A DNA stretch of 64,000 nt from Clostridia bacterium (GTDB taxonomy: Bacteria > Bacillota > Clostridia > TANB77 > CAG-508): assembly GCA_022792395.1 (NCBI GenBank), contig JAAWAX010000034.1, positions 30,405 to 94,404 of the forward strand, written 5' to 3'. Of this stretch, positions 54,004 to 62,593 are shown piece by piece. Within the stretch, counting starts at the first letter, position 1. Each line of letters opens with the position of its first letter. The notes beneath the pieces were generated by a model. That model was not told where the DNA came from. It ran no database searches and worked only from the letters and a program-made list of their open reading frames with translations. A program made the position numbers and the translations under genes.

Positions 54004-54153
54004 ATGCTAAAATTATTTAGAAAAACACTTGCGATATGCTTAATCGGGTTTGGTTTAGGAATTTTATTAGTATTATTACTTCCTATAACAGGTTGGCTAT
54101 TTATGATAGGAGTAATCGTTATTTGTGTTGGATTTATGTGGTTAGCTTGTTAA
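54004..54153 (+). CDS. 49-residue membrane miniprotein upstream of spoVM
   Basis: A short protein, MLKLFRKTLAICLIGFGLG onward, made of two hydrophobic helices joined at a Pro-x-x-Gly turn (LLLPITGWLF) and ending WLAC. AGGGAGG ~10 bases before this ATG favours it over an in-frame ATG 48 bases upstream. It lies 23 bases before spoVM on the same strand, so the two are probably co-expressed, perhaps at sporulation. I know no function. Confidence 0.7.
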   Translation: MLKLFRKTLAICLIGFGLGILLVLLLPITGWLFMIGVIVICVGFMWLAC

Positions 54154-54176
54154 AAAATAAAGGAGGGAGATACATA

Positions 54177-54251
54177 ATGACAGTAGTTGTAAAAAAAGTA
54201 CCAAAATTTTTAAGAGGATTTGTAAAATTAATTTTTGGAATTAAAGAGTAG
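54177..54251 (+). CDS. spoVM: Stage V sporulation protein M (24 residues)
   Basis: The product MTVVVKKVPKFLRGFVKLIF plus GIKE aligns with SpoVM, the 26-residue amphipathic helix protein (family core K-x-PKFL-x-G-x-V). SpoVM recognises the positively curved forespore membrane and anchors SpoIVA to start coat assembly. The helix-breaking Pro (Pro9) and the PKFL segment are conserved. AGGAGGG lies ~10 bases before the ATG. It neighbours rpmB, as in B. subtilis, where spoVM also lies beside rpmB after the prpC-prkC-rsgA-rpe run. Confidence 0.93.
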   Translation: MTVVVKKVPKFLRGFVKLIFGIKE

Positions 54252-54316
54252 AATGAAATTAAGGAGGTTCAAAAAGAACTGTCCTGAATTGTACTTATTT
54301 ACATTTTTTTGCAAAC

Positions 54317-54346
54317 AAAAAAAGAGCTGGTTTTAGGCTCTTTTTA
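54317..54346. terminator. Bidirectional terminator between spoVM and rpmB
   Basis: AAAAAGAGC pairs with GCTCTTTTT over a ~10-base loop. It overlaps the last codons of rpmB. Confidence 0.75.
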
Positions 54347-54530
54347 CTTTACCATCTTTTAAACATTTTGCACATACATAAATTCTTTTTATATCTCCAT
54401 TCATATCAACTTTAACTCTTCTTAAATTAGGTTTCCAAGTACGTGGAGATCTTTTACTGATATGAGAACGAGTGATACTAAGTTTATTTCCGTGACTTGC
54501 TGTTTTTTGACAAATTTCACATACTGCCAT
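54333..54530 (-). CDS. rpmB: 50S ribosomal protein L28
   Basis: A 65-residue L28 beginning MAVCEICQK. It retains the four-cysteine zinc motif (CEIC near the start, CAKC near the end), so it is the zinc-binding form. KSP-type L28 landmarks, RSHISKRSPRTWKPNLRRV, follow. The ATG at 54530 follows AGGAGG at 10-12 bases; a slightly longer frame has no site. It faces spoVM and shares its terminator. Confidence 0.97.
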   Translation of the reverse strand: MAVCEICQKTASHGNKLSITRSHISKRSPRTWKPNLRRVKVDMNGDIKRIYVCAKCLKDGKVKRA

Positions 54531-54634
54531 TCTTAATTGCACCTCCTAAATCTTCTTAAATAAATTGACTAATAACAAGTTTAACACAAAAGAAGAAAAA
54601 AAACAAGTATTTTTTGAAAAATATCAAAAATTCC

Positions 54635-54662
54635 TTGCAAAATGGGAAATATGTGTTATAAT
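54635..54662 (+). promoter_or_regulatory. Sigma-A promoter of tig
   Basis: TTGCAA and TATAAT with a 16-base spacer. No CtsR or CIRCE element is seen. Confidence 0.78.
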
Positions 54663-54701
54663 AATTAAGCTATCCAAGTTAATTTTAAATTGATGAATAT
54701 T

Positions 54702-54796
54702 TTCAAATTTTGATATATTAATATTTTTTATCAAAACATATCCGGGGTCTACCATTGGGTCTTGATGAAAAAATATTAATATATTAAAATTTCGAA
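54702..54796 (+). promoter_or_regulatory. Large stem-loop in the tig leader
   Basis: A ~33-base arm beginning TTCAAATTTTGATATATTAA pairs with a right arm ending TATTAAAATTTCGAA (54762-54796). The 27-base apex (ATCCGGGGTCTACCATTGGG) is much richer in G and C than the stem. No T run follows, so it is not a simple terminator. Confidence 0.6.
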
Positions 54797-54862
54797 ATAA
54801 AGAATTCAATAATTTAAAGAATAACAAAGACTGAAAGAAATGAAAAGAAAGGATTGAAAAGA

Positions 54863-56149
54863 ATGAATTGTAAAGTAGAAGAAACAAAAAATGCAAATGA
54901 AGTAAAATTAGAAATAACAATAGAGGCTGAAAAATTTGAAGAAGCCATCAAAAAAGTATATTTTAAAAGTGCAAAATACTTCAACATACCAGGATTCAGA
55001 AAAGGAAAAGCACCAATGCAAATTGTAGAAAAATATTATGGGAAAGAAATCTTTTTTGAAGATGCCTTTAATGAAGTAGCTGGAGATGCATTAGATGAAG
55101 CAGTAAAAGAAAACAAATTAGAAGTAGTTAGCAGACCAGATATAGATGTAACACAAATAGAAAAAGGAAAAGACCTAATATTTACAGCTATTATGCAAAC
55201 GAAACCAGAAGCAGAACTTGGAAAATATAAAGGTATAGAAATTGAAAAAATTGAGTATAATGTATCAGATGAAGACATTGAACATGAATTAGGACATATG
55301 CAAGAACACAATAGCAGACTAGTTTCTATTGAAGATAGACCAGTAGAAAGTGGAGATATTGCCACAATTGACTTTGAAGGGTTTGTAGATGGTAAAGCAT
55401 TTGATGGCGGAAAAGCAGAAGGACATGAATTAGAAATAGGAAGTAATACCTTTATTCCAGGATTTGAAGACCAAGTAATTGGTATGAAAATAGAAGAAGA
55501 AAAAGATATCCAAGTAAAATTCCCAGAAGAATATTTTTCAAAAGAATTAGCTGGAAAAGATGCTACTTTTAAAGTAAAAGTTCATGAAATCAAGAAAAAA
55601 GAATTACCAGAGTTAGATGATGAATTTGCAAAAGATGTTAGTGAATTTGATACTTTGAAAGAATTAAAAGAAGATATCAAGCAAAAACAACAAAAACAAA
55701 ATGATGACAAAGCAAAATACGAAACACAAGATGCTATTATAAAAGCAGTTTGTGAAAACATAAAAGTAGAAATTCCATCTGGAATGATTGAAATGGAAAT
55801 TGACAACATGTTCCAAAACATGGAACAAAGATTATCTTATCAAGGATTAAAATTAGAACAATATCTTCAAATGATGGGGAAAACAAAAGAAGATATGAAA
55901 AAAGAATATGAACCTCAAGCAGTAGAAGCAATTAAATCAAGATTAGCTTTAGAAGCAGTTATCAAAGTTGAAAAAATCGAACCAACAGAAGAAGAAATAG
56001 ATGAAAAATTAAAAGAAATGGCTAAAAATTACGGTAAAGAAAATGATGAAGAATTCTTAAAAAATGAGAATGTAAGAAAATACATAAAAGAAGGATTAGC
56101 ATCAGAAAAAGCAATGGATTTTTTAGTAGAAAATGCAAAAATAAAATAA
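54863..56149 (+). CDS. tig: Trigger factor, ribosome-associated chaperone and prolyl isomerase
   Basis: A 428-residue trigger factor. The N-terminal ribosome-binding domain has the signature GFRKGKAP (~44-51). The FKBP-type isomerase domain is at ~155-245 (GDIATIDFEGFVDGKAFDGG, FIPGFEDQVIGM), followed by the long helical chaperone arms (~250-428). It binds nascent chains at the exit tunnel. The ATG at 54863 has AAAGGA nine bases upstream; an in-frame TTG three codons earlier abuts that site. It is followed by clpP and clpX, the standard tig-clpP-clpX order. Confidence 0.96.
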   Translation: MNCKVEETKNANEVKLEITIEAEKFEEAIKKVYFKSAKYFNIPGFRKGKAPMQIVEKYYGKEIFFEDAFNEVAGDALDEAVKENKLEVVSRPDIDVTQIEKGKDLIFTAIMQTKPEAELGKYKGIEIEKIEYNVSDEDIEHELGHMQEHNSRLVSIEDRPVESGDIATIDFEGFVDGKAFDGGKAEGHELEIGSNTFIPGFEDQVIGMKIEEEKDIQVKFPEEYFSKELAGKDATFKVKVHEIKKKELPELDDEFAKDVSEFDTLKELKEDIKQKQQKQNDDKAKYETQDAIIKAVCENIKVEIPSGMIEMEIDNMFQNMEQRLSYQGLKLEQYLQMMGKTKEDMKKEYEPQAVEAIKSRLALEAVIKVEKIEPTEEEIDEKLKEMAKNYGKENDEEFLKNENVRKYIKEGLASEKAMDFLVENAKIK

Positions 56150-56155
56150 AAAAAA

Positions 56156-56205
56156 GAAAGGCTGAGGTTTAAAATGAAAAGTTAAATTTTAATCTTGGCT
56201 TTTTG
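56156..56205 (+). terminator. Terminator-like hairpin after tig
   Basis: AAAGGCTGAGGTTTAAAA pairs imperfectly with TTTTAATCTTGGCTTTTT, ending in T5. Confidence 0.65.
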
Positions 56206-56312
56206 GATTTTATAAAAAATTTCATATAAAATATGATAAAATGAATCAATAACATTTAAGATTGTCCTATATTTTAAATTTTATAATTAAGAAAAACCAA
56301 AGGAGGAAAATT

Positions 56313-56918
56313 ATGTTAGAAAGAAACAGTTTAGTACCTTATGTAGTAGAACAAACAAGTAAAGGAGAAAGATCTTATGATATTTTCTCAAGATTATTAA
56401 AAGATAGAATTATATTTTTAGGAGAAGATGTAAATCCAACTACATCAAGTTTAATCATTGCCCAATTATTATTTTTAGAATCAGAAGATCCAGATAAAGA
56501 TATTAATTTGTATATCAATTCACCAGGAGGATCTATTACAGATGGAATGGGAATTATTGATACTATGAATTATATTAAATGCCCAGTATCTACGATATGT
56601 GTTGGAATGGCAGCTAGTATGGGAGCCGCTTTATTAGCAGCTGGAGAAAAAGGAAAAAGATTTGCAACACCAAATGCAGAAATTTTAATTCATCAACCAT
56701 TAATCGGTGGTGGCGGAATTTCAGGGCAAGCAACAGAAGTAAAAATTCATGCAGACCATTTAGTAAAAACAAGAGAGAAATTAAATAAATTTTTAAGTGA
56801 CAGAACAGGACAAACAATAGAAACAATCCAAAAAGATACAGAAAGAGATAACTATATGACAGCAGAAGAAGCTTTAAAATATGGGTTGATTGATGGTATT
56901 ATGGATAAAAGACAATAA
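56313..56918 (+). CDS. clpP: ClpP protease proteolytic subunit
   Basis: A 201-residue serine protease that forms the tetradecameric chamber. The catalytic Ser lies in [14 protein letters not shown], the His in ILIHQP, and the Asp in the later SDRTGQ region. The N-terminus [23 protein letters not shown] (axial loop) is typical. The ATG at 56313 has AAAGGAGG upstream. No CtsR box is visible before it, unlike the clpC operon, so its heat regulation may differ. It works with ClpX (next gene) and ClpC. Confidence 0.97.
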   Translation: MLERNSLVPYVVEQTSKGERSYDIFSRLLKDRIIFLGEDVNPTTSSLIIAQLLFLESEDPDKDINLYINSPGGSITDGMGIIDTMNYIKCPVSTICVGMAASMGAALLAAGEKGKRFATPNAEILIHQPLIGGGGISGQATEVKIHADHLVKTREKLNKFLSDRTGQTIETIQKDTERDNYMTAEEALKYGLIDGIMDKRQ

Positions 56919-56967
56919 ATTTGAAAAATTGTTAAGAAGATATATTATAAAAGGGAGAAATTAAAAG

Positions 56968-58293
56968 ATGGCGAAAAATGATACACCTAAAAGTGTAAGA
57001 TGCTCTTTTTGTGGAAAAGCACAAGAAAATGTAAAAAAAATAGTAGCAGGACCAGGCGTGTATATTTGTGATGAATGTGTAGAACTTTGTAATAGTATCA
57101 TAGAAACTGAACTATATGATGATGAAAAAGTAGGATATTCATTAAATGAATTAAGTAAGATACCAAATCCAAAAGAGATAAAGAAAATATTAGATGATTA
57201 TGTAATAGGGCAAGAAGAAGCCAAAAAGACATTGTCAGTAGCAGTATACAACCATTATAAAAGAGTAGCACATGAAGAAAATGCATCCAAAGATGATGTA
57301 GAAATTCAAAAGAGTAATATTTTGTTATTAGGACCAACAGGATGTGGAAAAACCTTATTAGCAAGAACATTAGCTAAAATATTAAATGTACCATTTGCAA
57401 TTGCCGATGCCACAACTTTAACAGAAGCTGGTTACGTTGGAGAGGATGTAGAAAATATCTTATTAAAACTAATCCAAGCAGCAGATGGTGATGTTCAAAA
57501 AGCAGAAAAGGGAATTATTTATATCGATGAAATTGATAAAATAACAAGAAAATCTGAAAATCCATCTATTACAAGAGATGTAAGTGGAGAAGGTGTGCAA
57601 CAAGCTTTATTAAAGATTATTGAAGGAACGGTGGCCTCTGTACCACCACAAGGAGGAAGAAAACATCCAAATCAAGAATTAATTCAAATCAATACAGAAA
57701 ATATCTTGATTATTTGTGGAGGAGCATTTGAAGGATTAGAAGATATTATAAAAAATAGAACAGGAGAAAAGGCAATTGGATTTGGAAGCCAAATAAAAAG
57801 TAAAAAAGAAATGAAGCAATATGAAATCTTCCAAGAATTATTACCACAAGATTTATTAAAATTTGGTTTGATTCCAGAATTTATAGGAAGATTACCAATC
57901 ATTGCAACATTAAAAGAATTAGACAAAGAGGCTTTGATAAAAATATTAGTAGAACCAAAAAATGCTTTAGTAAAACAATATGAAAAATTATTCCAAATGG
58001 ATGGAGTGGAATTGGTTTTTGAACAAGAAGCAATTGAAGCCATTGTTGAAAAAGCAATTGAAAGAAAAACTGGGGCAAGAGGTCTTCGTTCTATTATAGA
58101 AGAGATTATGAGAGATATTATGTATGAAATACCATCTAATCTTAATATTGAGAAATGTACGATAACAAAGGACACTGTTTTAAATGGAACAGAACCAGAA
58201 ACTGTTATAAGTGAAGAAAGACTAGCACGAAAACCAATTGGAAAAAAGAAAAGACAAGTACCAAATAATCAAAATGAAAAGGAAACAGCATAA
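56968..58293 (+). CDS. clpX: ClpX, ATPase subunit of ClpXP
   Basis: A 441-residue AAA+ unfoldase. An N-terminal C4 zinc finger ([13 protein letters not shown]...CDECVELC) is followed by Walker [14 protein letters not shown] (~residues 117-125) and Walker [11 protein letters not shown]. The pore loop GYVGEDVEN and C-terminal IGRLP and [13 protein letters not shown] complete the ring. It unfolds tagged substrates into ClpP. It ends in a hairpin that overlaps its stop. Confidence 0.97.
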   Translation: MAKNDTPKSVRCSFCGKAQENVKKIVAGPGVYICDECVELCNSIIETELYDDEKVGYSLNELSKIPNPKEIKKILDDYVIGQEEAKKTLSVAVYNHYKRVAHEENASKDDVEIQKSNILLLGPTGCGKTLLARTLAKILNVPFAIADATTLTEAGYVGEDVENILLKLIQAADGDVQKAEKGIIYIDEIDKITRKSENPSITRDVSGEGVQQALLKIIEGTVASVPPQGGRKHPNQELIQINTENILIICGGAFEGLEDIIKNRTGEKAIGFGSQIKSKKEMKQYEIFQELLPQDLLKFGLIPEFIGRLPIIATLKELDKEALIKILVEPKNALVKQYEKLFQMDGVELVFEQEAIEAIVEKAIERKTGARGLRSIIEEIMRDIMYEIPSNLNIEKCTITKDTVLNGTEPETVISEERLARKPIGKKKRQVPNNQNEKETA

Positions 58294-58308
58294 GTTGTTT
58301 CTTTTTTT
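58277..58308 (+). terminator. Terminator overlapping the end of clpX
   Basis: AAAAGGAAACAGC / GTTGTTTCTTTT stem around the stop codon, followed by T7. Confidence 0.8.
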
Positions 58309-58334
58309 ATATACTGTACAAAGGAGGAAACAAT

Positions 58335-58829
58335 ATGAAATACAAAGAATATAACAGAACAGCAGTAGTAGAATATGCGAGAAAATGGGCATTTTCAAGA
58401 AATCCTAACTATTATAATTTTGATAGCGTAGGAGGGGACTGTACTAGCTTTGCTTCACAATGCATCTATGCAGGAAGTGAAAAAATGAATTATACAAAAA
58501 ATATGGGATGGTATTATAGTAATGGGAATAATAAATCACCCTCTTGGAGTGGTGTAGAATATTTACATCAATTCCTAATTAATAATAAAGGGGTTGGACC
58601 ACAAGCTATTGAAACAAAGCAAAACAAAATAGAAATAGGGGATATTGCTCAATTGTCCTTTGATGGAGAGCAGTTTGGACATACATTAGTAATTGTAAAG
58701 ATAGAAAACCGATTTACATTTCGAGGGATTAAAATTGCATCACACACTTTGGACAGTTTAGATAAGGCAATTTCAGAATATGATTTTCAGAAAATTAGAT
58801 GGATTCATATAGAAAGAGTAGGTATTTAA
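58335..58829 (+). CDS. Amidase-domain protein (putative cell-wall amidase/peptidase)
   Basis: A 164-residue protein matching the putative amidase domain found in many Clostridia. The start YNRTAVVEYARKWAF is followed by GGDCTSFASQCIYAG, containing the probable nucleophile Cys, then the late His motif GHTLVIV. The NlpC/P60-like Cys-His arrangement suggests peptidoglycan or peptide cleavage. No signal peptide is seen, so it may be exported otherwise or act inside. AAAGGAGG precedes the ATG. A terminator follows. Confidence 0.85.
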   Translation: MKYKEYNRTAVVEYARKWAFSRNPNYYNFDSVGGDCTSFASQCIYAGSEKMNYTKNMGWYYSNGNNKSPSWSGVEYLHQFLINNKGVGPQAIETKQNKIEIGDIAQLSFDGEQFGHTLVIVKIENRFTFRGIKIASHTLDSLDKAISEYDFQKIRWIHIERVGI

Positions 58830-58857
58830 GAGAAAATTAATATTTTCTCTATTTTTT
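58829..58857 (+). terminator. Rho-independent terminator after the amidase gene
   Basis: AGAGAAAAT / ATTTTCTCT with a 4-base loop and a trailing T run. Confidence 0.85.
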
Positions 58858-58911
58858 ATTCATAAAAGGTGTGTTATACTAGAATAGAAAAGAGAAAGGG
58901 ATGAGAACTAG

Positions 58912-59610
58912 ATGTATAATATATTAGTTGTGGATGATGATAAAGAAATTGTAGGAGCTATTGAGATTTATTTAAAAAAAGAAGGATATAACATATTGAA
59001 AGCATATAATGGAAATCAAGCATTAAAAATAATAAAAGAAAATGAAATTCATCTCATTATATTAGATATTATGATGCCAGAAAAAGATGGAATGGAAACG
59101 CTAGAAGAAATTAGAAAAGATAAAACCATACCAGTTATTTTGCTATCAGCCAAATCAGAAGATTATGACAAAATAGGTGGTTTAAACTCTGGAGCTGATG
59201 ATTATATCACCAAACCATTTAACCCATTAGAATTAATAGCAAGAGTGAATTCTAATTTAAGAAGATATGTAAGTTTAGGGGCATTAGAAAATAAAAATAA
59301 TAGCAAAATTTATCAAACGGGAGAATTACTTATCAATGATGAAACAAAAGAAGTAACGGTTGATGGAAAAGAAGTTAAACTAACGGCAACAGAATATAAC
59401 ATATTAAAATTTTTATTAGAAAATAAAGGAAAGGTATATTCGATTCCAGAGATTTATGAAAATGTATGGAAAGAAGAAGGATTTGGAGCAGAAAATATTA
59501 TAGCGGTACATATTAGGCACATAAGAGAAAAAGTGGAAATCAATCCGAAAGACCCTAAATACCTAAAAGTAATATGGGGAGTTGGCTATAAAATTGAAAA
59601 TATAGATTAA
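58912..59610 (+). CDS. OmpR/VanR-type response regulator
   Basis: A 232-residue two-component regulator. The receiver domain is at 1-~120, with the acidic pocket VVDDDKE, phospho-acceptor Asp52 in ILDIMMPEKDG, and Lys101 in the KPF motif. A C-terminal winged-helix DNA-binding domain (~135-230) ends VWGVGYKI. It is 27 bases upstream of a histidine kinase gene, its cognate partner. VanR-type regulators often control wall or antimicrobial-peptide responses. Targets cannot be named; nearby wall-linked genes are only circumstantial. Confidence 0.95.
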   Translation: MYNILVVDDDKEIVGAIEIYLKKEGYNILKAYNGNQALKIIKENEIHLIILDIMMPEKDGMETLEEIRKDKTIPVILLSAKSEDYDKIGGLNSGADDYITKPFNPLELIARVNSNLRRYVSLGALENKNNSKIYQTGELLINDETKEVTVDGKEVKLTATEYNILKFLLENKGKVYSIPEIYENVWKEEGFGAENIIAVHIRHIREKVEINPKDPKYLKVIWGVGYKIENID

Positions 59611-59637
59611 AAACGTAGCTTAAGGAGGAAGTAGAAA

Positions 59638-61647
59638 ATGGAAAAAGCAAGAAATTCAAGTGCACTGAAAATGGTGTGCTATATCATGATACCAATATTG
59701 GTGGGACTTACTGTTTTAAGTATAATGCATATCGTATTTTTAAGTGAATTTGGAAATAAAAAGGAAGAAGTAAACTATTTACAAACCGAAAATTTTGCTA
59801 ATAACTATTTGTACTTTTTCATCGATAAAATATATGATTGTCAACCCAATAGAAGGGAAACGAGATTTGATGAATTACAAGATGAAGAAGGAGAATTCTA
59901 TTGTTATTTTGAAGAGGAGAGCTCTTATCATAACATGGGAATTGGAAATTATATTAAATATATTATTGTGGAAAGAGAAACTGGAAAAAAGTTTACCAAT
60001 ATAAAAAGTAATGATTATCAAGAAATTATGGACAATATGAAAAATCAAAAAATATATTGGAACTTGAAAGATGGCAAAATAGAAACGAATTTAACTTATA
60101 TTAATCAAGATAATATAAAATATAACTATAGTTTTAATCATGTTAGTTATCATGAACAAGAGGAAAAAGTATTAAAAAATTATGATATTTACAGCTTTTA
60201 CGAGGAAGATGAGACCACTTTGGCAAGCAGTTTTTTATTAAATAAAAATGTATATGACTTTATGCTACAACATAAAACGTTACCAATCTATAGTGGTATA
60301 TTTAGTTCGATAGGGTTAGTCATGATAGCGTTTTACCTATTTTGGGCAATTGGCCATCAAAAAGGAAAAGAAGGCATTAGTCTAAACACCTTGGATAGAA
60401 TCCCCTATGAAATCATAACGATTATTTGTTTTAGCGTAATAGTAATTGTGTTATCATTAGTCATGAATTTTTTTGATATTTATTTACCATATGCCATTGT
60501 AATTGGTTTGGTAATGGCTTATTTTATTAGTTATATTGCTTCTGCCATATGGGGAATTACTACCATCAAAAGAATCAAATCGAAAACATTTTGGAAAAGT
60601 TTTCTAACTTACAGAATTTTGCGATGGTTCTATCAGAAAGTTCAAAAATTTATAGAAATGATGAAACAAAAAACACCAACCAACCAAAAAATATTTTTCT
60701 ATTATTGGGGATTTATTATCATCAGTATTGTTTTGGCTTGCCTTTTAGGTAGTATGGTAGCGATTATTACTTTAATCTTATTTTGGTTATGGATATTTTA
60801 TAAAATAAAACAATATATAACCAAACAAGATGAAATAAAAGAAGCATTAGAAAAAATATACCAAGGAAATAATAAGGTGTATTTAAATGAAAGCGAATTA
60901 GAAGGCGGTTTAAAAGAAATGGCAGTTTATATTAACGATATAGCAGGTGGATTTTCGAATGCAATAGAAGAAAGTTTAAAATCAGAAAGATTAAAAACAG
61001 AGTTAATTACCAATGTGTCACATGATATAAAAACACCATTAACTTCTATTATTAATTATGTAGATTTATTAAAAAAAGAAGATTTACAAGATGAAAAAGT
61101 GAAAGAATATATTGAAATTTTAGATAAGAAATCACAAAGGCTAAAAAAACTAACAGAAGATTTAGTAGAAGCTTCAAAAGTATCTTCTGGAAATGTACAA
61201 TTGAATCTAGAAGAAATTAATCTAAAAGAGTTAATAAATCAAAGTATAGGAGAATTCAAAGATCGATTAGAAGAGAAAAAACTAACAATAGAAACCAATA
61301 TGACAACAGAAGAAATTAAAATAAAAGCAGATAATCGATATTTATATCGAATCATAGAAAACCTTTTTAGTAATATAACGAAATATGCATTAGAAAATTC
61401 AAGAGTTTATATTGATATGAAAAAGGAAAGAAATAAAATAGAAATTAGTATAAAGAATATTTCCAAAGAAAAGCTAAATATAAGTAGTGATGAATTAATG
61501 CAAAGATTTGTGAGAGGAGATAAGTCAAGATATACCGAAGGAAGCGGATTAGGATTATCCATTGCAAAAAGTTTAACAGAATTACAAGGTGGAGAATTTG
61601 ATATTTATATTGATGGAGACTTGTTCAAAGTTATTATGAAATGGTGA
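59638..61647 (+). CDS. Membrane sensor histidine kinase
   Basis: A 669-residue kinase. One N-terminal membrane helix (~12-33) is followed by a ~180-residue extracytoplasmic sensor region with few cysteines. About four more helices (~218-372) follow, then the cytoplasmic HisKA (His462 in SHDIKTPLTSIINY) and HATPase domain (N-box NLFSNITKYA, G-box GSGLGLSIAK). It phosphorylates the adjacent regulator. The multi-helix block between sensor and kinase resembles VanS/BceS-like intramembrane types only loosely. A giant palindrome begins 12 bases after its stop. Confidence 0.94.
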   Translation: MEKARNSSALKMVCYIMIPILVGLTVLSIMHIVFLSEFGNKKEEVNYLQTENFANNYLYFFIDKIYDCQPNRRETRFDELQDEEGEFYCYFEEESSYHNMGIGNYIKYIIVERETGKKFTNIKSNDYQEIMDNMKNQKIYWNLKDGKIETNLTYINQDNIKYNYSFNHVSYHEQEEKVLKNYDIYSFYEEDETTLASSFLLNKNVYDFMLQHKTLPIYSGIFSSIGLVMIAFYLFWAIGHQKGKEGISLNTLDRIPYEIITIICFSVIVIVLSLVMNFFDIYLPYAIVIGLVMAYFISYIASAIWGITTIKRIKSKTFWKSFLTYRILRWFYQKVQKFIEMMKQKTPTNQKIFFYYWGFIIISIVLACLLGSMVAIITLILFWLWIFYKIKQYITKQDEIKEALEKIYQGNNKVYLNESELEGGLKEMAVYINDIAGGFSNAIEESLKSERLKTELITNVSHDIKTPLTSIINYVDLLKKEDLQDEKVKEYIEILDKKSQRLKKLTEDLVEASKVSSGNVQLNLEEINLKELINQSIGEFKDRLEEKKLTIETNMTTEEIKIKADNRYLYRIIENLFSNITKYALENSRVYIDMKKERNKIEISIKNISKEKLNISSDELMQRFVRGDKSRYTEGSGLGLSIAKSLTELQGGEFDIYIDGDLFKVIMKW

Positions 61648-61658
61648 TTTTTTTCCAA

Positions 61659-61783
61659 TGATTCCGAAGTTGATTTCCCCCAGATGCCCCACTGGTTCCG
61701 GGTTTAAATGGAGACATTCAACGAATGTCTCCATTTAAACCCGGAACCAGTGGGGCATCTGGGGGAAATCAACCTCGGAATCA
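61659..61783. repeat. 61-bp-arm near-perfect palindrome (REP-like)
   Basis: Arms at 61659-61719 and 61723-61783 with a 3-base loop and a single mismatch, starting TGATTCCGA and ending TCGGAATCA. The arms contain ACCCGGAACCAGTGGGGC, the same core as the tandem repeat in rsgA. The GC content is far above that of the surroundings. It lies between the histidine kinase and an unknown gene. Confidence 0.92.
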
Positions 61784-61887
61784 CTAGGAAAAATTAAAAG
61801 TAAAAAAGCTAAAGTATTGAAAACAAAAAACAAAATATGATAGAATAAAAAATAGTAAAAAACAAATGCTAAAATGGGAGGAAGAAC

Positions 61888-62559
61888 ATGAGAAAATTAG
61901 TTGTTATCATAATTGTTTTAGGAATTATTCTAGGAGGAATGGTTGCTTATCAATATGTAGTAAAACAAGAAAATATTATAAGTATACAAGAAATTGAAAA
62001 AATAGAAAATTATTTAAATCAAATATATACTTGGCAAGAAATAACAGAAGAGGCCTTGCCAGAATTTCAGGAAATTAATCAAGCAAATGAAAAATGGATA
62101 TGGGAGGTAGTCAAAAAGAATCTAGAGGATTATGAACTTTCTTATGAACAAATACAAGAAAAGGCAAAAGAATTATTTGGAGAAAAATTCACAAAGGAAT
62201 TAGCAAAAGAAGGAACAAAATATTTTGTTTATGATGAAGAAAATAATCGATATTATGCAGAAGAAATCGAGTTAGATCAAAAAGAAGATAGTTATATATT
62301 GAATAAAATTGATAAGATAGAAAATGGATATGAAGTAGAAATTGTAGAATATTTAGAAGATTATTCACAAACTACAATAGAAGGAGAAAGTTATATTATT
62401 GTTAGAAATACCAAAGGAGAAGAGATTGGAAAAATAGGTACGAAAAACGAAGAAGAAGCAAAAGAAATAGTAAAAAATAATATCGATAAATTAAGTAAAA
62501 AGAAAATAACATTAAAAGAGGAAAACGGAAAATTATATATTGAAAAAGTCCAAAAATAA
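61888..62559 (+). CDS. Unknown membrane-anchored protein with PepSY-like pattern
   Basis: A 223-residue protein with an N-terminal membrane helix (~4-23), a charged helical segment (~30-120) and a beta-rich second half (YYAEEIELDQKED, GYEVEIVEYLEDY, SYIIVRNTKGEEIGKIGT). No named family is recognised. GGGAGG precedes the ATG. It is 35 bases before a radical SAM gene on the same strand. Extracytoplasmic location is inferred from the anchor. Confidence 0.75.
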   Translation: MRKLVVIIIVLGIILGGMVAYQYVVKQENIISIQEIEKIENYLNQIYTWQEITEEALPEFQEINQANEKWIWEVVKKNLEDYELSYEQIQEKAKELFGEKFTKELAKEGTKYFVYDEENNRYYAEEIELDQKEDSYILNKIDKIENGYEVEIVEYLEDYSQTTIEGESYIIVRNTKGEEIGKIGTKNEEEAKEIVKNNIDKLSKKKITLKEENGKLYIEKVQK

Positions 62560-62593
62560 CAAAAATAACAAAATTTACTAAAAGGAGAATAGA

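Larger units (their letters stand above)
54531..54862. other. Gene-free interval with the tig promoter and structured leader
   Basis: No gene seen. It contains the rpmB ribosome site, a sigma-A promoter for tig (54635-54662) and a large stem-loop (54702-54796) in the predicted ~185-base tig leader. Confidence 0.75.

Noticed and set aside
57098..57370. Minus-strand hydrophobic frames in clpX, tig and clpP
   Set aside because: Typical antisense shadows of Lys/Glu-rich coding sequence, read as Leu/Phe-rich membrane-like peptides.
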